This document shows, piece by piece, positions 34,522 through 43,025 of a DNA stretch of 64,000 bases. Origin of the DNA: Bacteroidia bacterium (GTDB lineage Bacteria > Bacteroidota > Bacteroidia > NS11-12g > UBA955); contig JALOAG010000004.1 in NCBI GenBank assembly GCA_023228875.1, forward strand, positions 181,501 through 245,500. Reading direction: 5' to 3'. Every line of letters starts with the position of its first letter. Position 1 is the first letter of the stretch. A program made the translations under genes and the position numbers. Under the pieces are notes generated by a model that saw only the letters and a program-made list of their open reading frames with translations, searched no databases and had not been told where the DNA came from.

Positions 34522-34549
34522 CATATTTTCAATGGAAAATTGAATCGGA

Positions 34550-35491
34550 TTATGCAGTTTGAGAATTGATTTTGTCTAAGACAGCCATTACTTCTCTAAC
34601 GTGTGTAGCAGACTCATTTAAAAGTGCTTGTTCTTCTGCATTCAGCTTTAATTCAATGATTTTTTCAATACCTTTTTTGCCTAACACAACCGGGACTCCA
34701 AGGTAAATATTGTTCATTCCGTATTCGCCTTCTAACCATGCACATACAGGGAAAATTCTTTTTTGATCTTTTACAATAGCCTCAACCATTTGAGCAGCTG
34801 ATGCACCCGGAGCATACCATGCAGAAGTTCCAAGAAGATTTACTATCTCTCCGCCACCTTTTTTAGTTCTATCAATAATAGCATCTAATTTATCTTTGGC
34901 AATCAGTTCTGTAATAGGAATACCGGCTACAGTAGTATATCTGGGAAGTGGAACCATGGTATCTCCGTGTCCTCCCAATAAAAGAGCTTGTATGTCTTTT
35001 GGGGAACAATTCAATTCAGAAGCAATAAATGCTCTGTATCTTGCAGTGTCTAACACGCCTGCCATACCGAAAACTTCGTTAGCGGGTTTTTTTGCAGTTA
35101 GATATGCACAGTAAGTCATAACATCCAAAGGATTTGAAACGATGATGATTTTTGCATTTGGAGAATACTTAATGACATTCTCAGTAACGGATTTAACAAT
35201 TCCTGCATTAGTAGAAATAAGGTCGTCACGAGTCATGCCGGGTTTGCGTGGAAGCCCGGATGTGATAACCACTACTTCTGAGTTTGCTGTTTTTGAATAG
35301 TCATTTGTAGAACCGGTTACTCTGGTGTCATACAAATTCACTGGAGCACATTCCCAAATATCTAATGCTTTACCTTCTGCAAAATTTTCTTTGATGTCTA
35401 ATAAGACGACTTCGTTTACAATGTCTTTTTGAGCGAGTACGTCAGCACATGTAGCACCTACATTTCCTGCTCCGATTACACTTACTTTCAT
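34550..35491 (-). CDS. mdh: Malate dehydrogenase
   Basis: MDH interconverts malate and oxaloacetate with NAD(H) in the TCA cycle. The 313-aa protein is of the LDH-like (type 3) group. The Rossmann motif GAGNVGATCADVLA starts at residue 7, LLDIKENFAEGKALD gives the NAD-selective Asp, and GLPRKPGMTRDDLI is the active-site loop with an Arg-Lys-Pro-Gly-Met-Thr-Arg pattern that selects malate. IIVSNPLDVMTY and the catalytic His in LLGGHGDTMVPLPRY are present. A TATCTTTG -7 element lies at 35533-35540 (minus strand), and a terminator follows the gene, so it appears monocistronic. Confidence 0.97.
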   Translation of the reverse strand: MKVSVIGAGNVGATCADVLAQKDIVNEVVLLDIKENFAEGKALDIWECAPVNLYDTRVTGSTNDYSKTANSEVVVITSGLPRKPGMTRDDLISTNAGIVKSVTENVIKYSPNAKIIIVSNPLDVMTYCAYLTAKKPANEVFGMAGVLDTARYRAFIASELNCSPKDIQALLLGGHGDTMVPLPRYTTVAGIPITELIAKDKLDAIIDRTKKGGGEIVNLLGTSAWYAPGASAAQMVEAIVKDQKRIFPVCAWLEGEYGMNNIYLGVPVVLGKKGIEKIIELKLNAEEQALLNESATHVREVMAVLDKINSQTA

Positions 35492-35532
35492 AATAATATT
35501 ATATTGAGATTTTGATTAAAATTGATTGGTCG

Positions 35533-35540
35533 CAAAGATA
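35533..35540 (-). promoter_or_regulatory. Candidate -7 element for mdh
   Basis: On the minus strand the sequence reads TATCTTTG, a full match to TAnnTTTG, 41 bases before the mdh ATG. No -33 TTG found at standard spacing. Confidence 0.45.
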
Positions 35541-35595
35541 GTTTTTAATGTATTGTCATAGTATATTTCTTGATGAATAATGATGATTTTTCATT

Positions 35596-36945
35596 TTAAA
35601 AAATCATCTCAATCAGTTCATCTGTTTTGGATAAAGTTTCAATGCGCAGCGTGCTTCCATTTTTGTCTTGGAGTTTTGTAAATTCAGAAATTAATATTCG
35701 TTGTAAACCCAATTTTTCTGCTTCAGTGATTCTTTGTTCAATTCTAAATGCAGGTCGGATTTCACCACTTAAACCGACTTCGCCCGCAAAAGCAGTTGTT
35801 TTTTGAATAGGAATATTTTGATAAGAGGAAATTAAGGCTGCTGCTACAGCCAAATCTAATCCCGGATCATTGGGTTTGAATCCTCCGGCAATGTTTACAA
35901 ATACATCTTTGCCTGTAAATAAAAATCCGCTCCTTTTTTCCAATACCGCAAGCAACATATTGAGTCTTTTCGTGTCAAACCCTGTGCTGTTTCTCTGGGG
36001 TGTTCCATAAACTGCGGGACTTACCAATGCTTGAATTTCTATTAATATCGGAGTGTTGCCTTCCATGCCTGCAGAAATAGCAACACCACTCAAATTGTCT
36101 GTGCTGTCCGAAATCAAGATGTCAGAAGGGTTGAGCACTGCTTGTAAGCCTCCTGCCAGCATCTCAAACAACCCAATTTCATTGGTTGAGCCAAAACGGT
36201 TCTTGAGTGTTCGGAGTGTTCTGTATTGGTAGTTTTTTTCACCTTCAAATTGTAAGACGACATCTGCCATGTGTTCTAAGACTTTAGGTCCGGCTAACAT
36301 GCCATCTTTATTGATATGCCCCACAATAAAAATCGGAATACCGGTTTGTTTTGCATATCGGATTAACATTGCAGTGCATTCTTTTACTTGAGACACTGTT
36401 CCCGGTGCGGATTCTAATAACTCTGATTCCATTGTTTGAATGGAGTCAATAACAATTATTTCGGGTTGAATTTGTTTGGAAATAGTAATGATGGATTCAA
36501 TGCGCGTCTCGGGCAGCATATAACATTCGTTATTTCTGATTCCAATTCTTTTGGCTCGCATGTTTACTTGTGTTTTACTCTCTTCACCCGAAACGTAGAG
36601 ACATTTATATGAACTGTGTAACATGGTTTGTAATAACAAGGTGGACTTCCCGATTCCGGGTTCTCCGCCAAGTAAAACTACAGAGCCACTCACTACACCA
36701 CCTCCTAAAACACGGTTTAACTCTGTATCGCTGAGGAACAACCTGTTTTCAACCGATTCGAAGTTGTCCGAAATGAGTTCAGGAAGTGTATCGTTCTTAT
36801 GAACTCGTGCATGATTTGTTTGTTTGGTAGTAATGGTTTCTTCTGTATATGTGTTCCATTCACCGCATGAAGGACATTTCCCTACCCATTTTGGTGATTC
36901 ATTTCCGCAACTGCTGCAAAAAAACACACTCTTTGTCTTTGCCAT
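35596..36945 (-). CDS. radA: DNA repair protein RadA (Sms)
   Basis: RadA is a RecA-like branch-migration helicase acting in recombination intermediates. The 449-aa protein has an N-terminal C4 zinc finger (FFCSSCGNESPKWVGKCPSC), a RecA-like ATPase core with Walker A (GGEPGIGKSTLLLQ), the RadA-specific KNRFGSTNEIGLFEM motif, and a C-terminal Lon-protease-like domain without catalytic residues (DVFVNIAGGFKPNDPGLDLA). A TACTTTTG -7 element on the minus strand at 36974-36981 ends 28 bases before the ATG. It is not in an operon with the following mdh gene as judged by the 104-base gap holding the mdh -7 element. Confidence 0.97.
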   Translation of the reverse strand: MAKTKSVFFCSSCGNESPKWVGKCPSCGEWNTYTEETITTKQTNHARVHKNDTLPELISDNFESVENRLFLSDTELNRVLGGGVVSGSVVLLGGEPGIGKSTLLLQTMLHSSYKCLYVSGEESKTQVNMRAKRIGIRNNECYMLPETRIESIITISKQIQPEIIVIDSIQTMESELLESAPGTVSQVKECTAMLIRYAKQTGIPIFIVGHINKDGMLAGPKVLEHMADVVLQFEGEKNYQYRTLRTLKNRFGSTNEIGLFEMLAGGLQAVLNPSDILISDSTDNLSGVAISAGMEGNTPILIEIQALVSPAVYGTPQRNSTGFDTKRLNMLLAVLEKRSGFLFTGKDVFVNIAGGFKPNDPGLDLAVAAALISSYQNIPIQKTTAFAGEVGLSGEIRPAFRIEQRITEAEKLGLQRILISEFTKLQDKNGSTLRIETLSKTDELIEMIF

Positions 36946-36973
36946 ATTGTTTGTCTCAATCCGTTTGTGCGGT

Positions 36974-36981
36974 CAAAAGTA
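36974..36981 (-). promoter_or_regulatory. Candidate -7 element for radA
   Basis: TACTTTTG on the minus strand, 28 bases before the radA ATG. A second box is not seen. Confidence 0.45.
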
Positions 36982-37124
36982 GTGTATGTAAGTGGATTTG
37001 GTACATTCGTAAAAGAGAAAGTAAAGTAAAAATAGTTGTGAAAAGGGTTTGTTTAGTTGAGGAATATAGAGGTAAACAAACTTTTTCTTTAGATAAAGTC
37101 AGTATGATAAATCCAATAATTTTC

Positions 37125-37132
37125 TATTTTTG
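37125..37132 (+). promoter_or_regulatory. Candidate -7 element for the exbB-exbD operon
   Basis: TATTTTTG matches TAnnTTTG, 38 bases before the exbB ATG. No -33 TTG at normal spacing. Confidence 0.4.
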
Positions 37133-37170
37133 CGCCCTTACAAGAATAAAAAGATTAAAATCTAAGTAGC

Positions 37171-37995
37171 ATGAAAAAAGCATTTTTCCTGATTTTGGTT
37201 GGAGCATTAATGTTTGCACAACCTTTAAAGACTTTCGCAGAAGAAACAAATACAACAACTGAGCAAACAGATTCTACGGATGAAACTACAGCTCAAACTG
37301 ATTCTGCACAAGCACCAGAAACTGTAATTGAAAATGAAACTGTTCAACCTGAAGAAGAGAAGAGCGGAAATCAGTTCATTAAAGAGAAGTTTATAGAAGG
37401 AGACCCTTTCTATATGAGTTTGGTGTTGTTCTGTCTTATCTTCGGTATGGCAGTGGCAATTGAAAGAATTATTGTTCTTTTCCTTTCTTCTATCAATACC
37501 AAAAAATTTGTTGAAGAAATTGAAACTATCCTTATTAATCAAGGTGCAGAAGCAGCTAAAGAAAAATGCAGAAATACAAGAGGTCCTATTGCAAGTATCT
37601 TCTATCAAGGTGTGGATAGGATTGATGAAGGGATTGAGAATGTTGAGAAAGCAGTTGTTTCTTACGGCTCAGTAAAAGTAGGTGAGTTAGAAAGAGGTTT
37701 GACTTGGCTTGCTTTATTTATCGCACTTGCCCCCATGCTTGGTTTCTTGGGTACAGTTGTGGGTATGATTCTAGCATTTGATGATATCGAGAGAGAAGGG
37801 GATATGTCTCCTGCATTGGTAGCACGCGGTATTAAAGTTGCTTTGTTAACTACTGTTGCCGGTCTTATTGTTGCAATTATCTTACAGATTTTTTATAATA
37901 TCATTATGTCTAAAATTGAGACAATCAGCAATGAAATGGAAGATGCGTCAATTTCATTAGTTGATATTCTTATCAAGAATAAACTTGCTAAATAA
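37171..37995 (+). CDS. exbB: ExbB/TolQ/MotA-type proton-channel subunit
   Basis: ExbB forms the pentameric channel that, with ExbD, uses the proton gradient to energise TonB. The 274-aa protein has a signal peptide-like N-terminus (residues 1-23), then an acidic Thr/Glu/Gln-rich periplasmic stretch of about 45 residues that is not part of classical ExbB. Three membrane helices follow: YMSLVLFCLIFGMAVAIER, LTWLALFIALAPMLGFLGTV with the conserved GFLGTVVGMILAF, and GIKVALLTTVAGLIVAI. It heads a four-gene operon. The two TonB-dependent receptors of the window would need such a motor; no tonB is seen here. Confidence 0.9.
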   Translation: MKKAFFLILVGALMFAQPLKTFAEETNTTTEQTDSTDETTAQTDSAQAPETVIENETVQPEEEKSGNQFIKEKFIEGDPFYMSLVLFCLIFGMAVAIERIIVLFLSSINTKKFVEEIETILINQGAEAAKEKCRNTRGPIASIFYQGVDRIDEGIENVEKAVVSYGSVKVGELERGLTWLALFIALAPMLGFLGTVVGMILAFDDIEREGDMSPALVARGIKVALLTTVAGLIVAIILQIFYNIIMSKIETISNEMEDASISLVDILIKNKLAK

Positions 37996-38006
37996 AATTG
38001 CACGTG

Positions 38007-38453
38007 ATGAAAATAAATTTGATTAAAAATATCTTCATGGGCGCGGTAGTAGTACTAACATTAGTATTTATTATCATGCTTGCTTCTGAAGATAGTGATG
38101 TTGTTGCAAATACAAAAGAATCTGCTGCTGTGTCTTTTGGATTGACATTCGCTTATATCCTAAGTGGAATTTCCATTTTGACCGTAATCTTTATGGCTGG
38201 CAGAGGATTAATCAATAAACCAAAATCCAGTGTCTATATGGGTATCGGATTGGGAGTTTTATTGGTGTTATTTGCTATTTTTTATGCAATTGATCCGGGT
38301 GAAGTTACCAAAACATATATCAAAGCCGGTGTGGAGACCGCAAGCGGCTCTAAAACTATCGGTGGTGCATTAAAAGCTACTTATGCACTGGTAATTATCT
38401 CTGTCTTACTTTCAGTTGTGTTATCAGTAAAAGACGTTTTCAATAAGAAATAA
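38007..38453 (+). CDS. Four-helix membrane protein of the exbB-exbD operon
   Basis: The 148-aa protein has four predicted membrane helices (IFMGAVVVLTLVFIIML, FGLTFAYILSGISILTVIFMAG, VYMGIGLGVLLVLFAIFYAI, ATYALVIISVLLSVVL) and short polar loops. I recognise no domain. It starts 11 bases after exbB, and its stop codon directly abuts the exbD ATG, so it is translated as part of the same operon. The ATG at 38007 is preferred to a TTG at 37998 because the latter is only two bases from the exbB stop and adds residues without a signal. It may be an accessory part of the TonB motor or a related ExbBD motor; this is inference from position only. Confidence 0.7.
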   Translation: MKINLIKNIFMGAVVVLTLVFIIMLASEDSDVVANTKESAAVSFGLTFAYILSGISILTVIFMAGRGLINKPKSSVYMGIGLGVLLVLFAIFYAIDPGEVTKTYIKAGVETASGSKTIGGALKATYALVIISVLLSVVLSVKDVFNKK

Positions 38454-38993
38454 ATGAGTAAAAAAGAACTTCCGGAAATTAATGCTGCATCCATGGCAGA
38501 CATGGCGTTCTTGTTGCTGGTATTCTTTCTGTTTACCACTACCATTGATTCTGATAAAGGGCTGCAGATTCTTTTGCCTCCTAAAGTTGAAAATGAACAA
38601 GCAGTTGCGCACCCCAAAAAGCGTAATGTGTTGAATGTATTAGTCAATGGAAGAGACCAATTGTTAGTTCGCGGAGAGGTTATAGAATTAAAGGACTTGA
38701 CTGAATTGGTGAAAAGACATGTTGGAAACTTTGGTGCAGACCCTAATTTTAGTGAAAACCCCAAAAAGGCTATTATCTCAATCAAGAATGATAGAGGTAC
38801 TTCCTATGAAATGTATATCAAAGTTCAAAATGAACTCAAGAGAGGATATAATGAACTGAGAAATGAAGAAGCAATGGCAGTATATGGACGCGCATACAGT
38901 GATTTGAATGAAGCACAACAAGAGTCTATTTCAAAGAAATTCCCTCAAAAGATTTCAGAAGCAGAACCCGAAAATGTGTTTGGTGAGGAGTAA
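38454..38993 (+). CDS. exbD: ExbD/TolR-family biopolymer transport protein (first copy)
   Basis: ExbD spans the inner membrane once and carries the proton-accepting Asp. The 179-aa protein has NAASMADMAFLLLVFFLFTTT at about residues 10-30, the Asp in SMADMAF corresponding to the functional residue of E. coli ExbD. A periplasmic domain follows (LLPPKVENEQ, NVLNVLVNGRDQLLVRGE, AIISIKNDRGTSYEMYIKVQNELK). The C-terminal 35 residues are charged and not found in short ExbDs. It starts immediately after the four-helix protein gene and is followed after 31 bases by a second exbD. Confidence 0.92.
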   Translation: MSKKELPEINAASMADMAFLLLVFFLFTTTIDSDKGLQILLPPKVENEQAVAHPKKRNVLNVLVNGRDQLLVRGEVIELKDLTELVKRHVGNFGADPNFSENPKKAIISIKNDRGTSYEMYIKVQNELKRGYNELRNEEAMAVYGRAYSDLNEAQQESISKKFPQKISEAEPENVFGEE

Positions 38994-39024
38994 ACAATGC
39001 AGTGAGTTATAATGTAGATTAATT

Positions 39025-39510
39025 ATGTCAAAATTTAGAAAAGACGATAGCAAAGGAACCCCAAAGATTAGCACAGCTTCATTGCCTGATATTGTTTTCA
39101 TGCTCCTATTCTTCTTTATGACTGCAACTAAAATGAAGGATGCAGATTTAAAAGTTAAAATAGCTACCCCAACTGCAACAGAAGTTGTGAAATTAGAAGA
39201 TAAAACACTTACCAGCTTTATTTACATTGGTGTTCCTAATCCACGCTTTGCCGAATTGTATGGAACTTCTCCTCGTATCCAATTGAATGATGCAATCATT
39301 AAGGATGTAAAAGAAATTCCTGCTTGGATTGAGATGAGGAGAACAATGCAACCTGAGTATAACAGAAGTAAAATTATTATCTCTCTAAAGGCTGATAGGG
39401 ATGTGAAGATGGGAATTATTACGGATGTTAAACAACAACTCAGAGAAGCAAATGCACTCAAATTGAATTATTCTACCCACCAAGGTCATATTGATTATTC
39501 AGGTAGATAA
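39025..39510 (+). CDS. exbD: ExbD/TolR-family biopolymer transport protein (second copy)
   Basis: The 161-aa paralogue has the same layout: TASLPDIVFMLLFFFMTAT at about residues 19-37 with Asp in the membrane helix, then a periplasmic domain (DLKVKIATPTATE, TSFIYIGVPNPRFAELYG, KIIISLKADRDVKMGIITDVKQ). Similarity to the first copy is confined to the helix and overall fold, so the two have diverged for some time and may form hetero-oligomers or serve different motors. It is last in the operon and is followed by a terminator. Confidence 0.92.
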   Translation: MSKFRKDDSKGTPKISTASLPDIVFMLLFFFMTATKMKDADLKVKIATPTATEVVKLEDKTLTSFIYIGVPNPRFAELYGTSPRIQLNDAIIKDVKEIPAWIEMRRTMQPEYNRSKIIISLKADRDVKMGIITDVKQQLREANALKLNYSTHQGHIDYSGR

Positions 39511-39531
39511 TTTTTAACAGATTATATCTTG

Positions 39532-39563
39532 AAAACCGCTTCATACTTGGAGCGGTTTTTTTT
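39532..39563 (+). terminator. Rho-independent terminator of the exbB-exbD operon
   Basis: The stem AAAACCGCT / AGCGGTTTT (9 pairs, 10-base loop) is followed by further Ts. It lies 22 bases after the second exbD stop. Confidence 0.88.
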
Positions 39564-39682
39564 GCTTTTACATTAAGTTTTTTAGCCAACTTATATACCG
39601 AGCATTTTAATACCATCTTGTGCCTCAAAGAGCCAATTAATAGAAGTATTGAATACTCTTGGATCTGATATAGAGCATGAAT

Positions 39683-39715
39683 AAAAAAAGGCTGTCCGTT
39701 TTGGACAGCCTTTTT
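39683..39715. terminator. Bidirectional terminator between exbD and the M49 peptidase gene
   Basis: The stem GGCTGTCC / GGACAGCC is flanked by A6 and T5 tracts, which makes it symmetrical. It sits between two convergent genes and lies 24 bases beyond the stop of the M49 gene on the minus strand. Confidence 0.9.
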
Positions 39716-39739
39716 GCAATAGACTGATTGTGTGAAATT

Positions 39740-41830
39740 TTAATTGATGATAGGGAGCGTAGAGTAGTCTCTTGCGTATTCCATCATTTGATCAAAGAAA
39801 GATTCAGGATATTCTAACTTGACATCAATAATTTTATCGCCTTGCATTACAGGAACAAGCTTAGGTTGGATAAATCCTTTGTACGGTTTTAGATTCAAGG
39901 TCGCATATCTTTCTAAAACTTCTTTGTGTAACTCTTGGTTGACTTTGACACCGTATGTTTCTACAAGGTTTTTACCTGCTACATAATCGCCCTCAGACTT
40001 AATGCGCTGAATTTCTCTCAAAAGTTGTCCGAATAATTCTCTGAGCTTGTTGTAGTCATTAATATGTACATAGGTTTTGCCATTGACTTTCACCATTTCA
40101 ACCACATTGTCTGCTTTCCCTTTTTCATAACACCAATAGGCAACCAATGCTCTGTTTCTCATGTGTGCTTCTTCAATGTCATCACCCAATTTTAACCTTG
40201 TCAATTGTGTCATCAAGCCGTTCATCATATAGTTGTCATATTCGGCTTTGCCCACTTCAATACTTTCCATTACCCCGATTTCAACAAGTTTAGGATCTAT
40301 GGCATAATACAAACCAACCAAATCTGCTCTGGCTTCTTCTAATGTTGAAGCGTAGTTTTTGAGCGTTTTGTCAGGAGTTGCAACTCCTTTGTTAATTTGA
40401 CCTGATGCGTGTCCTATACATTCGTGCATATCGGTATGTAAGTCACTTGCAAGATTGCCCCATTTTTTCATCCTTGCCAATTTGGCTGTGTCATCTACAA
40501 ACTCTTCTAAGAAGCCACTGCTTGCGCTGCTGCTGTTGTAAGCCGAAATGATATTTCCTAACGAAACGGATTTGGAGCCATAGTCCTTGCGCAACCAATC
40601 AGAGTTGGGCAGGTTGATACCAATAGGTGTGCTGGGTGCTGCATCTCCTGACTCAACAATAGTGGTAATTACTTTTGCACTGATTCCTTTTACTTCTTTT
40701 TTCTTGTGTTCGGGCATTAATGGAGAATTGTCCTCAAACCATTGTGCTTGGTCTGAAATTGCTTTGATTCTTTTTGTTGACTCAAAGTCTCTGAGGGAAA
40801 GAACTGACTCAAAACTTCCTTTTTTTCCGATTGCATCGCCATACACTTCTATAAAACCTGTTGTGAAGTCAATCACACTTTCTGTGTTTGCTGTCCACTG
40901 AATACTGTATTCATCCCAAAGTTTTAAGTCTCCGGTCTTGTAGTATTCAACCAATAGCTCTAATGCTTTTTTCTGATGTTCATTTTCGGAAAGTGGAATA
41001 GCTTTTTCAATCCAATAAATCATCTTGTCAATCGCTGCACCATACATGCTACCGGATTTCCAAACTTTTTCTACAATCTTTCCATTCTCTTTTGTGGTTT
41101 TACTGTTCAAACCCCATTCAGGGTCTTTGCCGGTATGAGGGAATTTAGCATAAAACTGTTCTACTTCTTTTTCGGTAACACCTTCATAAAAGTTATTGGC
41201 TGACTCTGTTACATGGTCAACATTCTCTTTCAGGTTCACCATTTTAGGCAAAAAAGAAGGGTCAAACATCAATTGATTGAGGAAACTGAGTAAATCATCC
41301 ACGCTTTGCCCTTCTTGAAGTGGTAAAGTCTTAGCATCTACTTTCTTTACCATATCTGCAAAGGCTTCAAAAGAAAATGCAGGAGCAAATTTGTCATTTG
41401 AATAGTGGTGATAAATACCATTGCTAAACCAAACCTGTCCGGCATAAGTTCTAAAGTCTTCCCAATCCTTGCCTGATTTTTCAATGTTGGGGCTCGCCCA
41501 AATGGCTTCTATCGTTTTTCTGACTAAAAGGTTGTATTTCCCGCGTTGATCATAAATAATATCTCTGCCATACAACGCTGCTTGGTATAGATAATATGCA
41601 AACTCCTTTTGTTGTAAAGTAAGGTTCTCCCATCCCGGTACTTGATAACGAAGTAATTGTAAGTCTGCAAAGGACTCAGCATTGACTTTAAAAGTGCTGT
41701 CTTGTGTTGAAATTTCTGTTTTTTCTTCCATTTTATTTTCTGTTTTGTTTCCTGAGCAACCGGACATTATACCTAATCCCATTAATGAACCCGAAAGTAA
41801 GAGTAAACCGGTTTTAGTAGTTTTTTTCAT
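39740..41830 (-). CDS. Dipeptidyl-peptidase III (M49) lipoprotein
   Basis: M49 zinc peptidases remove N-terminal dipeptides. The zinc motif reads MHECIGHASGQ (HExxGH form HECIGH), and the second motif LEEARADLVGLYY gives the third zinc ligand Glu. The product from the ATG at 41830 is 696 aa with a lipobox (GLGIMSGC), so it is a lipoprotein, whereas eukaryotic DPP III is cytosolic. Its job is probably peptide digestion in the periplasm or at the outer membrane. The frame is open 33 codons upstream, but that part lies over the promoter. A full -33/-7 promoter ends 23 bases before the ATG. A bidirectional terminator follows. Confidence 0.9.
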   Translation of the reverse strand: MKKTTKTGLLLLSGSLMGLGIMSGCSGNKTENKMEEKTEISTQDSTFKVNAESFADLQLLRYQVPGWENLTLQQKEFAYYLYQAALYGRDIIYDQRGKYNLLVRKTIEAIWASPNIEKSGKDWEDFRTYAGQVWFSNGIYHHYSNDKFAPAFSFEAFADMVKKVDAKTLPLQEGQSVDDLLSFLNQLMFDPSFLPKMVNLKENVDHVTESANNFYEGVTEKEVEQFYAKFPHTGKDPEWGLNSKTTKENGKIVEKVWKSGSMYGAAIDKMIYWIEKAIPLSENEHQKKALELLVEYYKTGDLKLWDEYSIQWTANTESVIDFTTGFIEVYGDAIGKKGSFESVLSLRDFESTKRIKAISDQAQWFEDNSPLMPEHKKKEVKGISAKVITTIVESGDAAPSTPIGINLPNSDWLRKDYGSKSVSLGNIISAYNSSSASSGFLEEFVDDTAKLARMKKWGNLASDLHTDMHECIGHASGQINKGVATPDKTLKNYASTLEEARADLVGLYYAIDPKLVEIGVMESIEVGKAEYDNYMMNGLMTQLTRLKLGDDIEEAHMRNRALVAYWCYEKGKADNVVEMVKVNGKTYVHINDYNKLRELFGQLLREIQRIKSEGDYVAGKNLVETYGVKVNQELHKEVLERYATLNLKPYKGFIQPKLVPVMQGDKIIDVKLEYPESFFDQMMEYARDYSTLPIIN

Positions 41831-41853
41831 AGCTGTAATTTTTTTGTAGCATG

Positions 41854-41883
41854 CAAAACTAATTAATATGAATTTTAAACAAA
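41854..41883 (-). promoter_or_regulatory. -33/-7 promoter of the M49 peptidase gene
   Basis: On the minus strand, TTTG (41883-41880), an 18-base spacer and TAGTTTTG (41861-41854) match both boxes. The predicted transcript starts about 17 bases before the ATG. Confidence 0.68.
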
Positions 41884-41930
41884 GAGAAGTTTTATTTAAT
41901 AGAGTTTTCTGACTATGAATGGATGTCAAA

Positions 41931-42399
41931 TGTTAGAATAATTATAAGACCACAGCAGTTTGCTAATCTTTTTTTAGGGAGTCGGACTTAGGAGAGCTTG
42001 TGCAAAGGCTGCTGATATTGATGGCTGGCGTTCTTGTCCACACTATCTGAAAAGCAGTAAAAGGTTGGGTTTTAACGGTTATTGTCTAAGTGATTTTTTT
42101 TATTTTATGTGTTGTGTCACAACGACAAACTCAGAGTATGTGAGCATAGTGTTTTTAATTTGAAATCACTTTGAATTATCTTTTTATTCATTCTTCGCTT
42201 CTTCCACCCAACCTTGTTGTCCAATCCGATTTGTTTTTATTTTGATAATTGTTATTTTCAATTTAGGGTAGCTGTTTTATTTATTAGGAAGTTTTTCAAT
42301 GCGCAATATACGGGGTGTTGTTTTGTCTTATTTGTGTAAAATTGCATGAATTTAAAGCAATGTTGAAGGACTTTTTAATCAAACAATTTATCGGATGCA
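41931..42399. other. Long non-coding gap with an imperfect inverted repeat
   Basis: About 470 bases beyond the M49 promoter hold no convincing gene on either strand. The left part contains CAGCAG-TTTGC (41953-41963) facing GCAAA-GG-CTGCTG (42002-42014): an 11-pair inverted repeat with a 2-base bulge and a loop of 38 bases, with local composition richer in G and C than the surrounding gap. It does not fit tmRNA, RNase P, SRP RNA or any riboswitch I know. The right part (42120-42399) is plain AT-rich sequence. Confidence 0.35.
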
Positions 42400-42852
42400 A
42401 TGGTGAGTGGTGCATTGATTCGCGAATATAAAACAACAGACAGGGAGGAACTTGTACGCTTGCTGTGCTTAAATATACCAACCTTTTTTGCTCCTGCCGA
42501 ACAACAGGATTTTGAACAATATCTTGATTTGAAAAGTGAAATGTATTTTGTGTTCGAATATGTCGGTAAGATTGTTGGCTGTGGCGGAATTAACTTTGTA
42601 CAAGAACGTACTATCGGTAAAATAAGCTGGGATGTCTTTCATCCTGATTATCAAAATATGTCATTGGGAACTATGTTGTTGCAACATAGAATCAATATCT
42701 TAAAGTCAATACCAAGTATCAGGCAAATAACAGTCAGAACTTCGCAACTTGCTTTTGGTTTTTATCAAAAAAAGGGTTTTCGACTGGTTGAGGTTGTGAA
42801 AGATTACTGGGCTGAGGGTTTTGACCTGTATTCCATGGAATATGCATCCTGA
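42400..42852 (+). CDS. GNAT-family N-acetyltransferase
   Basis: The 150-aa protein has the GNAT fold order: LIREYKTTDREELVRLL at the N-terminus, MYFVFEYVGKIVGCGGINF as the central strands, then WDVFHPDYQNMSLGTMLLQHRI in the acetyl-CoA loop position (a loose Q/RxxGxG/A match), and the C-terminal QLAFGFYQKKGFRLVEVVKDYW. Such enzymes transfer acetyl groups to amines; the acceptor is unknown. It stands alone between two long gaps. The ATG at 42400 is the only ATG upstream of the first conserved strand. An in-frame GTG directly follows it. Confidence 0.85.
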   Translation: MVSGALIREYKTTDREELVRLLCLNIPTFFAPAEQQDFEQYLDLKSEMYFVFEYVGKIVGCGGINFVQERTIGKISWDVFHPDYQNMSLGTMLLQHRINILKSIPSIRQITVRTSQLAFGFYQKKGFRLVEVVKDYWAEGFDLYSMEYAS

Positions 42853-42871
42853 AATTCTTTAGTAATCAAAA

Positions 42872-42912
42872 AGCAGCATTGTGTAGGAATCGATAATACA
42901 CCGGATTCTGCT
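42872..42912. other. Two-part imperfect stem-loop downstream of the GNAT gene
   Basis: AGCAG and GTGTA on the left pair with TACAC and CTGCT on the right, separated by an internal loop (4 and 6 bases) and a 11-base apical loop. It lies 20 bases after the GNAT stop. Without a solid T-tract it is a weak terminator at best. Confidence 0.3.
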
Positions 42913-43025
42913 GTGCATTTTTAAAGAGGGGGGTTTTCGATTAAGCTGTTGTTATTAGCTAATAAAGTTGGAAGAATTCCCACTCATTTACTCTTTCTTT
43001 GAAGTGTTAATTCAATCAATATTTT

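Noticed and set aside
38381..38785. Minus-strand open frame over the first exbD
   Set aside because: It lies opposite the membrane helix of exbD and has no start signals or domain.
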